From: a virus
IMG/VR virus record: IMGVR_UViG_3300034418_007886
Coordinates: 1 to 31,002 of that record
Reading direction: 5' to 3' (one strand)
Length of the DNA: 31,002 nt
Part shown: piece by piece, positions 1 through 4,974 of the stretch
Position numbering within the stretch: the stretch's first letter is position 1
Layout of the letters: every line of letters starts with the position of its first letter
The notes under the pieces: generated by a model
The model's database searches: none
Told to the model about the DNA's origin: nothing
The model's input: only the letters and a program-made list of their open reading frames with translations
Program-made: the position numbers and the translations under genes

Positions 1-312
1 GTAATAGTAAGCATATTGACCCATTCTTATTATGTGCCAAAAATCAAAATCTTCATTATTTAGGTTAAACATCTTAACTGCATTTTCTATGTATTTAACA
101 TTGTCTGTATCTGATTTTACCCATTCTAATAAATCATTGTCAGATAGGTTTATTAAACCATCAGCTATGCTGTGAAGCCTATCATTCATAAAACTTTTTT
201 TAAGTTCATCAATAGTGTCGATGTCATATAACATATCCTCAAACTCACTTGCTATCTCGTAGTATTTACCATTTAATTTAATAAACTCTTTATATTTATG
301 TTTTATATTCAT
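1..312 (-). CDS. Small hypothetical phage protein, partial at window edge
   Basis: The first 104 codons of a minus-strand gene are visible; it runs off the left edge with no stop. The protein begins MNIKHKYKEFIKLNGKYYEI and is acidic and helical-looking. Residues 60-95 (LSDNDLLEWVKSD, then NVKYIENAV) line up with residues 94-112 of the gene at 970-1410 (YTYDLTEWLHSD, then NVYYLDKAI), so the two look like paralogues. I do not recognise a function. The start is supported by the shared leader upstream (dual hairpin, then AGTAATAATTTATAGGAG) that also precedes other genes of this arm. Confidence 0.75.
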   Translation of the reverse strand, partial: MNIKHKYKEFIKLNGKYYEIASEFEDMLYDIDTIDELKKSFMNDRLHSIADGLINLSDNDLLEWVKSDTDNVKYIENAVKMFNLNNEDFDFWHIIRMGQYAYYY

Positions 313-340
313 TTTTTAAACTCCTATAAATTATTACTTT

Positions 341-357
341 ATGATTATAAAAATCAT
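341..357 (-). repeat. 17-nt leader dyad (hairpin B), copy 1
   Basis: On the minus strand this reads ATGATTTTTATAATCAT, arms ATGATT/AATCAT around a 5-nt loop. It lies 28 nt before the start codon at 312 and 2 nt after the G.U hairpin at 360-383. It could be an RNA hairpin or a protein-binding dyad; it also contains TATAAT, but no -35 element is seen at the proper spacing. Confidence 0.6.
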
Positions 358-359
358 AT

Positions 360-383
360 CCAAAGGCGCCATAACGCCCTTGG
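360..383 (-). repeat. Intergenic G.U hairpin (hairpin A), copy 1
   Basis: As minus-strand RNA, CCAAGGGCG pairs with CGCCUUUGG (9 bp including one G.U) around the loop UUAUGG. In plus-strand RNA the wobble becomes an A.C mismatch, so the fold favours minus-strand transcripts. It lies between the stop of the gene at 392-886 and the leader of the gene at 1-312. No U-run follows directly, so it is not a classical terminator. Confidence 0.65.
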
Positions 384-391
384 TATAACTT

Positions 392-886
392 CTAAACTTG
401 CTCGTAGGCACTATATTCAATGTTTTCTAAGTCATCTTTTAATAAGTAAGTAAGTACGGCACCTATTGATTGCTCATCACCCATTATTGCTTTATCATAT
501 AATTCATCATAATTATTAGATGTAAATGATATAAAACCACTATAAGAGCTGTAATTTTCTTTTAAAAAGTCTTTAAACTCTTTATTGTTTAGATTATCTA
601 ATGTTTTAAACAATTCTTTTTTATCAATATCAATTACAAAATCTAACTCATCATTACCATAATTGTAAGACTTAGGACTATACCACCCCGTAAACTCTAC
701 CTTTTTAACAAAATCAATGTTTTTAAATATGTCCAAAGACTTGTAAGCCTCTAATATATTGTCCATATACTCGTTATGATCTATTTCATCATCATCATAA
801 TCATCATATTTATGACTTAAATCAAAAATTGTATTGTAAGTGCCATTAAAAAATGGAACTAGATCTGTATTTAATTTTATTTTCAT
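392..886 (-). CDS. Hypothetical phage protein with YSPKSYNYG motif
   Basis: A 164-residue acidic protein. The N-terminal stretch FNGTYNTIF and the central VEFTGWYSPKSYNYGNDEL (about residues 64-82) resemble an uncharacterised family of small phage and plasmid proteins built around Y-N-(T/S)-I and a Y-S-P-(R/K)-x-Y-N-(F/Y) core. I recall that pattern but know of no assigned function. No transmembrane segment or cysteine motif is seen. The start is preceded by GTAATAATTTATAAGG, the leader shared with neighbouring genes, and by hairpins at 913-929 and 932-960. It is probably co-transcribed with the gene at 970-1410 from the promoter near 1443-1471. Confidence 0.8.
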   Translation of the reverse strand: MKIKLNTDLVPFFNGTYNTIFDLSHKYDDYDDDEIDHNEYMDNILEAYKSLDIFKNIDFVKKVEFTGWYSPKSYNYGNDELDFVIDIDKKELFKTLDNLNNKEFKDFLKENYSSYSGFISFTSNNYDELYDKAIMGDEQSIGAVLTYLLKDDLENIEYSAYEQV

Positions 887-912
887 ATAAAACCCTTATA
901 AATTATTACTTT

Positions 913-929
913 GTAACATTAAATGCTAC
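913..929 (-). repeat. 17-nt leader dyad (hairpin B), copy 2
   Basis: On the minus strand this reads GTAGCATTTAATGTTAC. The arms GUAGCAU/AUGUUAC pair with one G.U. The length (17 nt), distance to the start (26 nt) and position 2 nt after hairpin A match the other leader copies, although the primary sequence differs. That suggests structure rather than sequence is conserved. Confidence 0.6.
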
Positions 930-931
930 TT

Positions 932-960
932 GTAGGACATTATGCACCATAACGCCCTAC
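932..960 (-). repeat. Intergenic G.U hairpin (hairpin A), copy 2
   Basis: As minus-strand RNA, GUAGGGCGUUAUG pairs fully with CAUAAUGUCCUAC (13 bp including two G.U) around a 3-nt loop. The inner UUAUG/CAUAA and outer GUAGG/CCUAC segments differ from other copies yet still pair, which is covariation. The plus-strand transcript would have A.C mismatches at the wobble positions. Confidence 0.7.
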
Positions 961-969
961 TAACAGCTT

Positions 970-1410
970 TTAATCTTTTAATAAGTTAAAAACATATTCA
1001 AATACTTCATCAATTGCTATATATTGTGCTGTTGCGAGCAACTCAAAACCATTCTTACAACCATATTCGTTTATTGCTTTATCTAAATAGTAAACATTAG
1101 AATTATCACTATGTAACCATTCTGTTAAATCATAAGTGTAAATGTCAACCATACTATCAACTAGCTCGTGTCTTATATCATCGATATCATCTATATTTTC
1201 AATATCATAGTTTAATAGGTTTTCTAGTATACATAGGTAAGTGCCATATATATAATCCTTGGGATATGAGCCCTCGTGAGCGTCATATACAGATTGTTTT
1301 AAATCTTTATCAGCACTATCTTTTAGAAACCATATTGTTGAATTATCAACTTGTTTTATGATAGGTTCAAAATCATTTATATAACTTTTTATTTTTGTTT
1401 TTATTTTCAT
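970..1410 (-). CDS. Small hypothetical phage protein, paralogue of the gene at 1-312
   Basis: A 146-residue acidic protein. The N-terminus is basic (MKIKTKIKSYINDFEP), with a helical middle (IENIDDIDDIRHELVDSMVDIY) and a conserved-looking C-terminal block YDLTEWLHSDNSNVYYLD through AQYIAIDEVFEYVF. The block is shared with the partial gene at 1-312. The pattern is familiar from uncharacterised phage and plasmid accessory proteins; I know of no function. The start is preceded by GTAATAATTTATAAGGAAG. The gene has its own promoter, TTGACA-17-TATTAT, at 1443-1471, so it probably heads a transcription unit that also covers 392-886 and 1-312. Confidence 0.8.
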   Translation of the reverse strand: MKIKTKIKSYINDFEPIIKQVDNSTIWFLKDSADKDLKQSVYDAHEGSYPKDYIYGTYLCILENLLNYDIENIDDIDDIRHELVDSMVDIYTYDLTEWLHSDNSNVYYLDKAINEYGCKNGFELLATAQYIAIDEVFEYVFNLLKD

Positions 1411-1442
1411 ATAACTTCCTTATAAATTATTACTATAACATT

Positions 1443-1471
1443 ATAATATCATATGTAACAACACTTGTCAA
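1443..1471 (-). promoter_or_regulatory. Sigma70-like promoter for the gene at 970-1410
   Basis: On the minus strand, TTGACA (1471-1466), a 17-nt spacer and TATTAT (1448-1443) give a near-consensus promoter. Transcription is predicted to start near 1436, about 25 nt before the ATG, so a normal leader with Shine-Dalgarno AAGGAAG is made. Confidence 0.75.
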
Positions 1472-1489
1472 TGATATTAAATGCTATAT

Positions 1490-1511
1490 AACGCCCACCT
1501 TAATGAGCGCT
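1490..1511 (-). repeat. Divergent copy of intergenic hairpin A
   Basis: Minus-strand RNA AGCGCUC pairs with GGGCGUU (7 bp with two G.U) around an 8-nt loop. It keeps the GGGCGUUAU element of the other copies, but here it forms the 3' arm. It lies just after the stop of the gene at 1520-1750. The stretch that follows (GCATTTAATATCAT) resembles a decayed hairpin B before the promoter at 1443-1471. Confidence 0.45.
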
Positions 1512-1519
1512 AACAACAC

Positions 1520-1750
1520 TTAATGCCATATGTAGTTATATTCTTTACATTTACTCACAGCGATGTAAAAATGCTCATCATCGTTGCCACCCTCGTAGAC
1601 ATCATAAGAATAAAAAAATGCTAATATATCGCTCTCTGTGTATCCACACATATTAGCTATTAAATTAAAATCGTTGTCATTTTTATATACAGATTTTAGT
1701 TCTAATTTTTTAACTATTTTATTTTTTATAGGTTTAAACTCTTTAATCAT
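1520..1750 (-). CDS. Small hypothetical protein
   Basis: A 76-residue protein with a basic N-terminal third (MIKEFKPIKNKIVKKLELK) and an acidic, aromatic C-terminal part containing IANMCGYTESDILAFFYSYDVYEGG. No family is recognised. It has no own -35/-10 pair; the leader has the dual-hairpin arrangement (1777-1793 and 1797-1828), then AGTAATAATTTAATAAGGGG. It is probably read through from the promoter at 2466-2494. Confidence rests on the shared leader and ribosome-binding site rather than homology. Confidence 0.7.
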   Translation of the reverse strand: MIKEFKPIKNKIVKKLELKSVYKNDNDFNLIANMCGYTESDILAFFYSYDVYEGGNDDEHFYIAVSKCKEYNYIWH

Positions 1751-1776
1751 ATTTACCCCTTATTAAATTATTACTA

Positions 1777-1793
1777 ATGATTTTAAAAATCAT
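1777..1793 (-). repeat. 17-nt leader dyad (hairpin B), copy 3
   Basis: On the minus strand this reads ATGATTTTTAAAATCAT, arms ATGATTT/AAATCAT. It sits 26 nt before the start codon at 1750 and 3 nt after hairpin A (1797-1828), the same geometry as the other copies. Confidence 0.6.
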
Positions 1794-1796
1794 ATT

Positions 1797-1828
1797 CAAA
1801 GGCATTTTAAAGCATTAAAACGCCCTTG
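1797..1828 (-). repeat. Intergenic G.U hairpin (hairpin A), copy 3
   Basis: As minus-strand RNA, CAAGGGCGUUUUAA pairs with UUAAAAUGCCUUUG: 14 bp, two of them G.U, around the tetraloop UGCU. The apical UUUUAA/UUAAAA pairs replace the UUAUG/CAUAA of copy 2, a compensatory change. It is followed by AAUAUGAUUUUUA rather than a direct U-tract. Confidence 0.7.
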
Positions 1829-1837
1829 ATATAACTT

Positions 1838-2062
1838 TTAATCAAAGTCCTTTATGTCTATAAGCTCGTAGTATTCATTAAAAAAGCACTCTTTAACCTC
1901 GTAGCTTTTATTGTAGCCTAACGCCTCTAACTCTTTTATAAAGTCATCTTTACCGCTAAAAATAGGGTTTTTAACCTTTATTAAACCTCTTTTATGATCA
2001 CCATTAAACTCATAAACAGAATATAAACCGCTTTTTAAATCTTTATTTAAATAAAAAATCAT
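1838..2062 (-). CDS. Small hypothetical protein starting MIFYLNK
   Basis: A 74-residue protein beginning MIFYLNKDLKSGLYSVYEF with a C-terminal KDDFIKELEALGYNKSYEV segment. The layout (MI-x-x-LNK, Ser-Gly-x-Tyr, a beta-rich middle, then a helix ending in GY) parallels the protein at 2147-2425, so the pair may be distant paralogues. No function is recognised. The start is set by ATAAGGAGTAAATA before the ATG, and the leader contains the dual hairpin at 2090-2135. It is probably in one unit with 2147-2425. Confidence 0.7.
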   Translation of the reverse strand: MIFYLNKDLKSGLYSVYEFNGDHKRGLIKVKNPIFSGKDDFIKELEALGYNKSYEVKECFFNEYYELIDIKDFD

Positions 2063-2089
2063 TATTTACTCCTTATAACTTGTTACTTT

Positions 2090-2106
2090 ATGATTATAAA
2101 AATCAC
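2090..2106 (-). repeat. 17-nt leader dyad (hairpin B), copy 4
   Basis: On the minus strand this reads GTGATTTTTATAATCAT, with arms GUGAUU/AAUCAU (one G.U). It lies 27 nt before the start codon at 2062. It is nearly identical in sequence to copy 1, and has the same geometry as the other copies. Confidence 0.6.
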
Positions 2107-2110
2107 ATTA

Positions 2111-2135
2111 CAAGGCGTTAGCGATATAACGCCCT
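2111..2135 (-). repeat. Intergenic G.U hairpin (hairpin A), copy 4
   Basis: As minus-strand RNA, AGGGCGUUA pairs with UAACGCCUU (9 bp, one G.U at the same relative position as in copies 1 and 3) around a 6-nt loop. It is located between the stop at 2147 and the leader of the gene ending its start at 2062. Confidence 0.65.
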
Positions 2136-2146
2136 ATATCTAACTT

Positions 2147-2425
2147 TTATTTAATGTACTCCTCCACCTCTTTTATGGCGTCTGGCTCACTTTTAAAGCC
2201 CTTACGTTCATCACCCTTTAGCTGTCCGTATCTGTGGTAGCCGCTTATATTTTTATAGCCTTTGCTCTTTAAAGGTTCTATAACTCTATCCTCGCTACCA
2301 TAAAGGCCGCTAAAGTTGATTGTTTTATAGCTCTCGCTGTCTTTTATGATTGTTAGAGTAAAATACTCACCGCTACAACCATAGACGCCAGCGCTGTAGC
2401 CAACCTTGTTTAAAATGTAGATCAT
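2147..2425 (-). CDS. Small hypothetical protein starting MIYILNK
   Basis: A 92-residue protein. I place the start at the ATG at 2425, preceded by ATAAGGAGTTTAAAA. The frame stays open to an ATG at 2494, but that region is the promoter. The protein begins MIYILNKVGYSAGVYGCSGE and ends with a helix, SEPDAIKEVEEYIK. The layout is similar to the gene at 1838-2062 (MI-x-x-LNK start, GY near the middle), a possible distant paralogue. No function is recognised. The gene is first in a unit driven from 2466-2494. Confidence 0.75.
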   Translation of the reverse strand: MIYILNKVGYSAGVYGCSGEYFTLTIIKDSESYKTINFSGLYGSEDRVIEPLKSKGYKNISGYHRYGQLKGDERKGFKSEPDAIKEVEEYIK

Positions 2426-2465
2426 TTTTAAACTCCTTATATTTAAAACTTGTATACTATACATA

Positions 2466-2494
2466 AATATACTATATATAACTAACAATGTCAA
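2466..2494 (-). promoter_or_regulatory. Sigma70-like promoter for the gene at 2147-2425
   Basis: On the minus strand, TTGACA (2494-2489), a 17-nt spacer and TATATT (2471-2466). The spacer begins TTGTTAGTTATAT, closely matching the spacer of the plus-strand promoter at 3908-3935 (TATGTTAGTTATG), so the two may belong to one regulated class. Confidence 0.7.
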
Positions 2495-3000
2495 TACCCT
2501 ATATAATTATATTGATCTTAATTTTAAAAATAGTGCAATAAAACGCCCGCAAGATGTAACCCTATATATATAGTAATACTATTATACCCTTATACCTTTT
2601 TTATTCTTTTTATTGTTTTAACCTTTTTTATTGTTGTTACCTTTTTTTATGCTTTTTTTAAAACCTTTTTACGCGTGTTGTTACCTTTTTACGCTTTTAA
2701 AATAGGCTTGTGTATAGTTTTACCCACGTCCAGCCCTTGCTTTTACTTATGACACTTTACCCATTTTTTAAATAAAAACGCCTTAAAACTCAATTTTACG
2801 CCTTCCTTTTTACATTAAAACCCATAAAAAACCCGTAAAAACCCTATATATCTTACTTATATTATATATAAAAATGATATAAAAGTAACTTATAGTAAAA
2901 AAATCATAAAAATTAAAACATTGATACAACGGGTAAAAGTCTTAATCGCTACTGCGTGCAGTACAAAGAGCAACGCAACCTATAGTAATGTAATAATAGG
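2495..3000. other. Gene-free AT-rich stretch with repeats, possible origin or control region
   Basis: No convincing coding region is found on either strand. The stretch holds an iteron-like cluster (2594-2690), further copies of CCTTTTTAC and ACGCCTT-type words to about 2810, very AT-rich DNA around 2840-2910, and a small dyad TACTGCGTGCAGTA at 2950-2963. An easily melted region next to iterons is typical of replication origins, but no replication gene is in the window to test this. Confidence 0.4.
2594..2690 (-). repeat. Iteron-like cluster of AAAAAGGT words
   Basis: Five copies of AAAAAGGT (minus strand; ACCTTTTT on the plus strand) start at plus positions 2594, 2621, 2639, 2663 and 2683, spaced 18-27 nt apart. 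Two of them extend to AAAAAGGTAACAACA. Even in AT-rich DNA the GGT with a fixed A5 prefix and the repeated extension are notable. This could be an origin iteron array, a regulator-binding array, or low-complexity drift. Confidence 0.45.
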
Positions 3001-3031
3001 CAATAAAAAGCCCCCTATTGTAAGGGGGCTT
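3001..3031 (-). terminator. Rho-independent terminator after the gene at 3039-3596
   Basis: On the minus strand, AAGCCCCCT pairs perfectly with AGGGGGCTT (9 bp) around a 6-nt loop and is followed by TTTTTATTG. It begins 8 nt past the stop codon of the gene at 3039-3596, isolating that gene from the genes downstream. Confidence 0.85.
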
Positions 3032-3038
3032 AATATCT

Positions 3039-3596
3039 TTAATCGGTTATACTATCAATATAAGCTTTAGCGCTTGCTAGTGCGTCATCATCATCATAAA
3101 TAGATACGCAACTATCTATAAGATCGTGGCTTACGTTACCGCAACAACTACAGGTATTATCTTTTAATACTTCATAAGCGTATACATCGCCATTAATATA
3201 TTTATTATATAGATCTAACTCATACTTATAGGCTTTGATTATATTCTTTTTATGCTTTTTTATACCCATTTCTCTTATATTGCCGTCTGTTGTGGCTATA
3301 ACGCCTAAAACGCCGCTATCAAAGGTACAGCTAAAAGAACCTAATGACAAACTTACGCCACTATGTATATAAGCATAGATAGGCATAATATATTTGTACC
3401 CACTAGACTTTAAGTCTTTTATAAGTTCATCTATATCATCGCCTTTAGATATATCACTATCATACCATTCAAAGTTATAACGCCTATGATTTAGGAATAG
3501 ACAACTCACGTTGCTATTTTCACGTGGAGAATACGCGTATTCATCGTAGCTCACTATAATTTTATAACCTTTATATTCCTCATTATGTACTTCCAT
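3039..3596 (-). CDS. Uncharacterised phage/plasmid protein with SPRE..HRRY..DSG signature
   Basis: A 185-residue acidic protein. The order of motifs matches a widespread family of unknown function that I recall from phages and plasmids: an N-terminal YKIIVSYDE, then SPRENSNVSCLFLNHRRYN (about residues 24-42), PIYAYIHSGVSLSLGSFSC and TFDSGVLGVI (about 76-102), IREMG, then a helical part with YNKYINGDVYAYEV. A CSCC pair near residue 149 and a C-terminal DALASAKAYID helix follow. The family is usually an early or accessory gene. It has its own promoter (3650-3677), ribosome-binding site (AATAAGGAAT) and terminator (3001-3031), so it is a single-gene unit. Confidence 0.85.
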   Translation of the reverse strand: MEVHNEEYKGYKIIVSYDEYAYSPRENSNVSCLFLNHRRYNFEWYDSDISKGDDIDELIKDLKSSGYKYIMPIYAYIHSGVSLSLGSFSCTFDSGVLGVIATTDGNIREMGIKKHKKNIIKAYKYELDLYNKYINGDVYAYEVLKDNTCSCCGNVSHDLIDSCVSIYDDDDALASAKAYIDSITD

Positions 3597-3649
3597 AATA
3601 TTCCTTATTAAATTGTTAAACTGCTACTTATATATATAAGTATAGATAT

Positions 3650-3677
3650 ATAATATCATAATGTTATGTAATGTCAA
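3650..3677 (-). promoter_or_regulatory. Sigma70-like promoter for the gene at 3039-3596
   Basis: On the minus strand, TTGACA (3677-3672), a 16-nt spacer and TATTAT (3655-3650). The GATATTAT around the -10 also occurs in the promoter at 1443-1471. Transcription is predicted to start near 3643, just before a 16-bp palindrome that would lie in the leader. Confidence 0.7.
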
Positions 3678-3771
3678 TAGGTTATATATCTATATATAAT
3701 AGGGTACGCGTGTAAAAAATATAAGGGTAGATATAAGAACGTAAAAAAATATATACGTATATATAAGGTAT

Positions 3772-3804
3772 AGGGGGCAACGTGGGGGGGGCAAGCCCCG
3801 CGCG
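3772..3804. other. GC-rich patch with G8 run and GGGGCAAGCCCC dyad
   Basis: A roughly 33-bp GC-rich island in very AT-rich DNA. It contains GGGGGCAA twice (about 14 bp apart), a run of eight G at 3784-3791, the dyad GGGGCAAGCCCC at 3788-3799 and a CGCGCG end. It could be a packaging (cos/pac) site, an origin element or a protein-binding site; none can be shown from sequence alone. Confidence 0.35.
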
Positions 3805-3858
3805 AATATATAAAGGAATAACATCCACTGTTCCCCACACAGCCGAAACCATTCCTAT

Positions 3859-3893
3859 ATATGACAAAGTGATTTTTGGATATGACAAATGAT
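3859..3893 (+). repeat. Direct repeat ATATGACAAA upstream of the rightward promoter
   Basis: ATATGACAAAGTGAT (3859-3873) and ATATGACAAATGAT (3880-3893) start 21 bp apart, about two helical turns. They lie 15-50 bp upstream of the -35 box at 3908. Same-face spacing upstream of a promoter is what a dimeric activator or repressor site would look like. Confidence 0.4.
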
Positions 3894-3907
3894 GAAAGCA
3901 CATTGTA

Positions 3908-3935
3908 TTGACATATGTTAGTTATGTGATATATT
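3908..3935 (+). promoter_or_regulatory. Rightward sigma70-like promoter giving a leaderless start at 3942
   Basis: TTGACA (3908-3913), a 16-nt spacer and TATATT (3930-3935). Exactly 6 nt separate the -10 box from the ATG at 3942, so the expected first transcribed base is the A of the start codon. There is no Shine-Dalgarno. The spacer shares TGTTAGTTAT with the minus-strand promoter at 2466-2494. Confidence 0.7.
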
Positions 3936-3941
3936 GTGTGT

Positions 3942-4274
3942 ATGTTAGATTTATTTATAGGGAATCCTTCAGTATTACCATTAAGAATATTTATGCTGTT
4001 TGCATTTATGTACGGCTTCTCAGAGAGAGTTAGGTCAGCTACTGATTCATCAGCTAGGTTATTACTAAAAGCCTCTCAGAATCTAATTTTAGGGGTCTGG
4101 TGGGTAATAAAATATCCTGCGTATATTGCATTGTGGATAGGTATGAATGTAATCTTCCCACTAACCTTTTTAATTGGAATAGGTATGATGATTTTCTTTT
4201 TATTACCAATACTTGCTTATGGGGTATTTGAAGCCATAGTAGTCGTTACTAAATTATTTTTATTTGGAGTATGA
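3942..4274 (+). CDS. Small integral membrane protein
   Basis: A 110-residue hydrophobic protein. I see three or four membrane segments: about residues 12-25 (PLRIFMLFAFMYGF), 47-65 (NLILGVWWVIKYPAYIALW) and 70-90 (VIFPLTFLIGIGMMIFFLLPIL), followed by an amphipathic C-terminal VVVTKLFLFGV. The start at 3942 is chosen because it follows the promoter directly; a GTG at 3936 would lie at the -10 end. It is the first gene of the rightward operon. Its function is unknown; a holin or superinfection-exclusion role is possible, but unsupported by any motif. Confidence 0.7.
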   Translation: MLDLFIGNPSVLPLRIFMLFAFMYGFSERVRSATDSSARLLLKASQNLILGVWWVIKYPAYIALWIGMNVIFPLTFLIGIGMMIFFLLPILAYGVFEAIVVVTKLFLFGV

Positions 4275-4279
4275 GAAAC
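4245..4279 (+). repeat. Duplicated junction segment, copy 1
   Basis: This 35-nt stretch, the tail of the gene at 3942 plus the following start region, matches 4616-4650 at 31 of 35 positions. It marks the left end of a tandem duplication that produced the genes at 4282 and 4642. Confidence 0.75.
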
Positions 4280-4281
4280 AT

Positions 4282-4614
4282 ATGAAAAACAAAAGAAGAA
4301 GTAAGAATTGCGTAAACCATAGGGCTACAGAAGCAGTACTAATATTTTTTGTAGGTTACATAATGCTAGTTCCACTAGCAGAGTATGGCCTATTAAATAT
4401 TTTTGATAAGTGGGGAGCACCAGGTTTACCAATAGTTTTTGTACTTTTAACTGCTTGGTACTACCCATATACTACTTTTAATAAAAGTTTAATAGGTTCA
4501 GCATTATCTTGCCTATTTTTATTGTTCTTCTTTTCTAATCCTCTTGGTGGTGTATTACTTATTATTTGTATCTGTCTAGTATATTTAATTTATTCAGAAC
4601 TCACAGGCTGGTAG
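4282..4614 (+). CDS. Membrane protein, first of a tandem pair
   Basis: A 110-residue protein with a basic N-terminus (MKNKRRSKNCVNHRATEA) and membrane segments at about 17-34 (AVLIFFVGYIMLVPLAEY), 49-65 and 74-105. It aligns along its length with the protein at 4642-4971: both have NHR-x-TEA, the FVG and LVPL motifs, EYGLL-x-IFDK and SNPL-x-G. The start at the ATG at 4282 follows GGAG by 12 nt; a TTG at 4264 is in frame but less likely. No function is known. The cytoplasmic basic tail and multiple helices would suit a phage membrane effector or holin-like protein, but this is inference. Confidence 0.7.
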   Translation: MKNKRRSKNCVNHRATEAVLIFFVGYIMLVPLAEYGLLNIFDKWGAPGLPIVFVLLTAWYYPYTTFNKSLIGSALSCLFLLFFFSNPLGGVLLIICICLVYLIYSELTGW

Positions 4615-4615
4615 T

Positions 4616-4650
4616 GTTATTAAATTATTTTTATTTGAAGTATGAAAAAG
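4616..4650 (+). repeat. Duplicated junction segment, copy 2
   Basis: Near-identical to 4245-4279. Here it is non-coding up to the ATG at 4642, whereas in copy 1 it encodes the VTKLFLFGV tail of the gene at 3942. This fixes the direction: the duplication unit carried the end of the upstream gene with it. Confidence 0.75.
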
Positions 4651-4971
4651 AGTTATATAAATCACAGACCCACAGAGGCATTGCTCATAATTTTTGTAGG
4701 TTGCATAACCCTAGTACCACTGGGAGAGTATGGTTTGTTAGATATTTTTGATAAGTTGGGTATGCCAAAAGCACCAATAATTTTTGTACTCTTTACTGCT
4801 TTAAACTATTTAAACTTTAGTTTTTGTATAGCCCTCATACGCGGAGCATTATACACTCTATTTTATTTGTACTTTATATCTAATCCACTTAATGGTGCAA
4901 TACTTTTAATATGTTTCTTCCTTTGTATCTTCCTTGCATATTACTTTTACTTAAAACTCACAAAGTCATAA
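4642..4971 (+). CDS. Membrane protein, second of a tandem pair
   Basis: A 109-residue hydrophobic protein, a paralogue of the preceding gene by tandem duplication. Shared blocks: INHRPTEALLIIFVGCITLVPL, GEYGLLDIFDKLGMP, IIFVLFTAL and ISNPLNGAILLICF. Three or more membrane segments are visible, with a short basic N-terminus and a C-terminal YYFYLKLTKS. There is no strong Shine-Dalgarno (GAAG close to the ATG), so it may depend on translation of the upstream gene. Keeping two divergent copies suggests a variable or dosage-related membrane function. Confidence 0.7.
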   Translation: MKKSYINHRPTEALLIIFVGCITLVPLGEYGLLDIFDKLGMPKAPIIFVLFTALNYLNFSFCIALIRGALYTLFYLYFISNPLNGAILLICFFLCIFLAYYFYLKLTKS

Positions 4972-4974
4972 TGA

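Larger units (their letters stand above)
3597..3941. other. Divergent control region between the minus- and plus-strand arms
   Basis: No gene is supported here. It carries the minus-strand promoter (3650-3677), a perfect 16-bp palindrome ACTTATATATATAAGT at about 3625-3640 in the minus-strand leader, a GC-rich patch (3772-3804), a direct repeat (3859-3893) and the plus-strand promoter (3908-3935). All transcription points outward, as in a phage early/late switch region or a site near the genome end upstream of terminase. Confidence 0.55.

Noticed and set aside
341-357. TATAAT inside hairpin B as a promoter for each leader
   Set aside because: Only copies 1 and 4 contain TATAAT, and no -35-like hexamer lies at 16-18 nt. 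The 17-nt dyad is conserved in length and pairing rather than in a promoter word.
2426-2494. N-terminal extension of the gene at 2147 to the ATG at 2494
   Set aside because: The extension covers the promoter -35 and -10 boxes. The ATG at 2425 has a proper AAGGAG site and gives the MI-x-x-LNK start shared with its neighbour.
3674-3903. Two overlapping minus-strand open frames across the divergent region
   Set aside because: They overlap the -35/-10 of promoters on both sides, have no Shine-Dalgarno, and translate into low-complexity Tyr/Ile/Pro-rich sequence. The openness comes from AT-rich DNA plus a GC patch.
4566-4751. Plus-strand 61-codon open frame across the membrane-gene pair
   Set aside because: It spans the junction of two well-supported genes in another frame, with no Shine-Dalgarno and no protein-like pattern.
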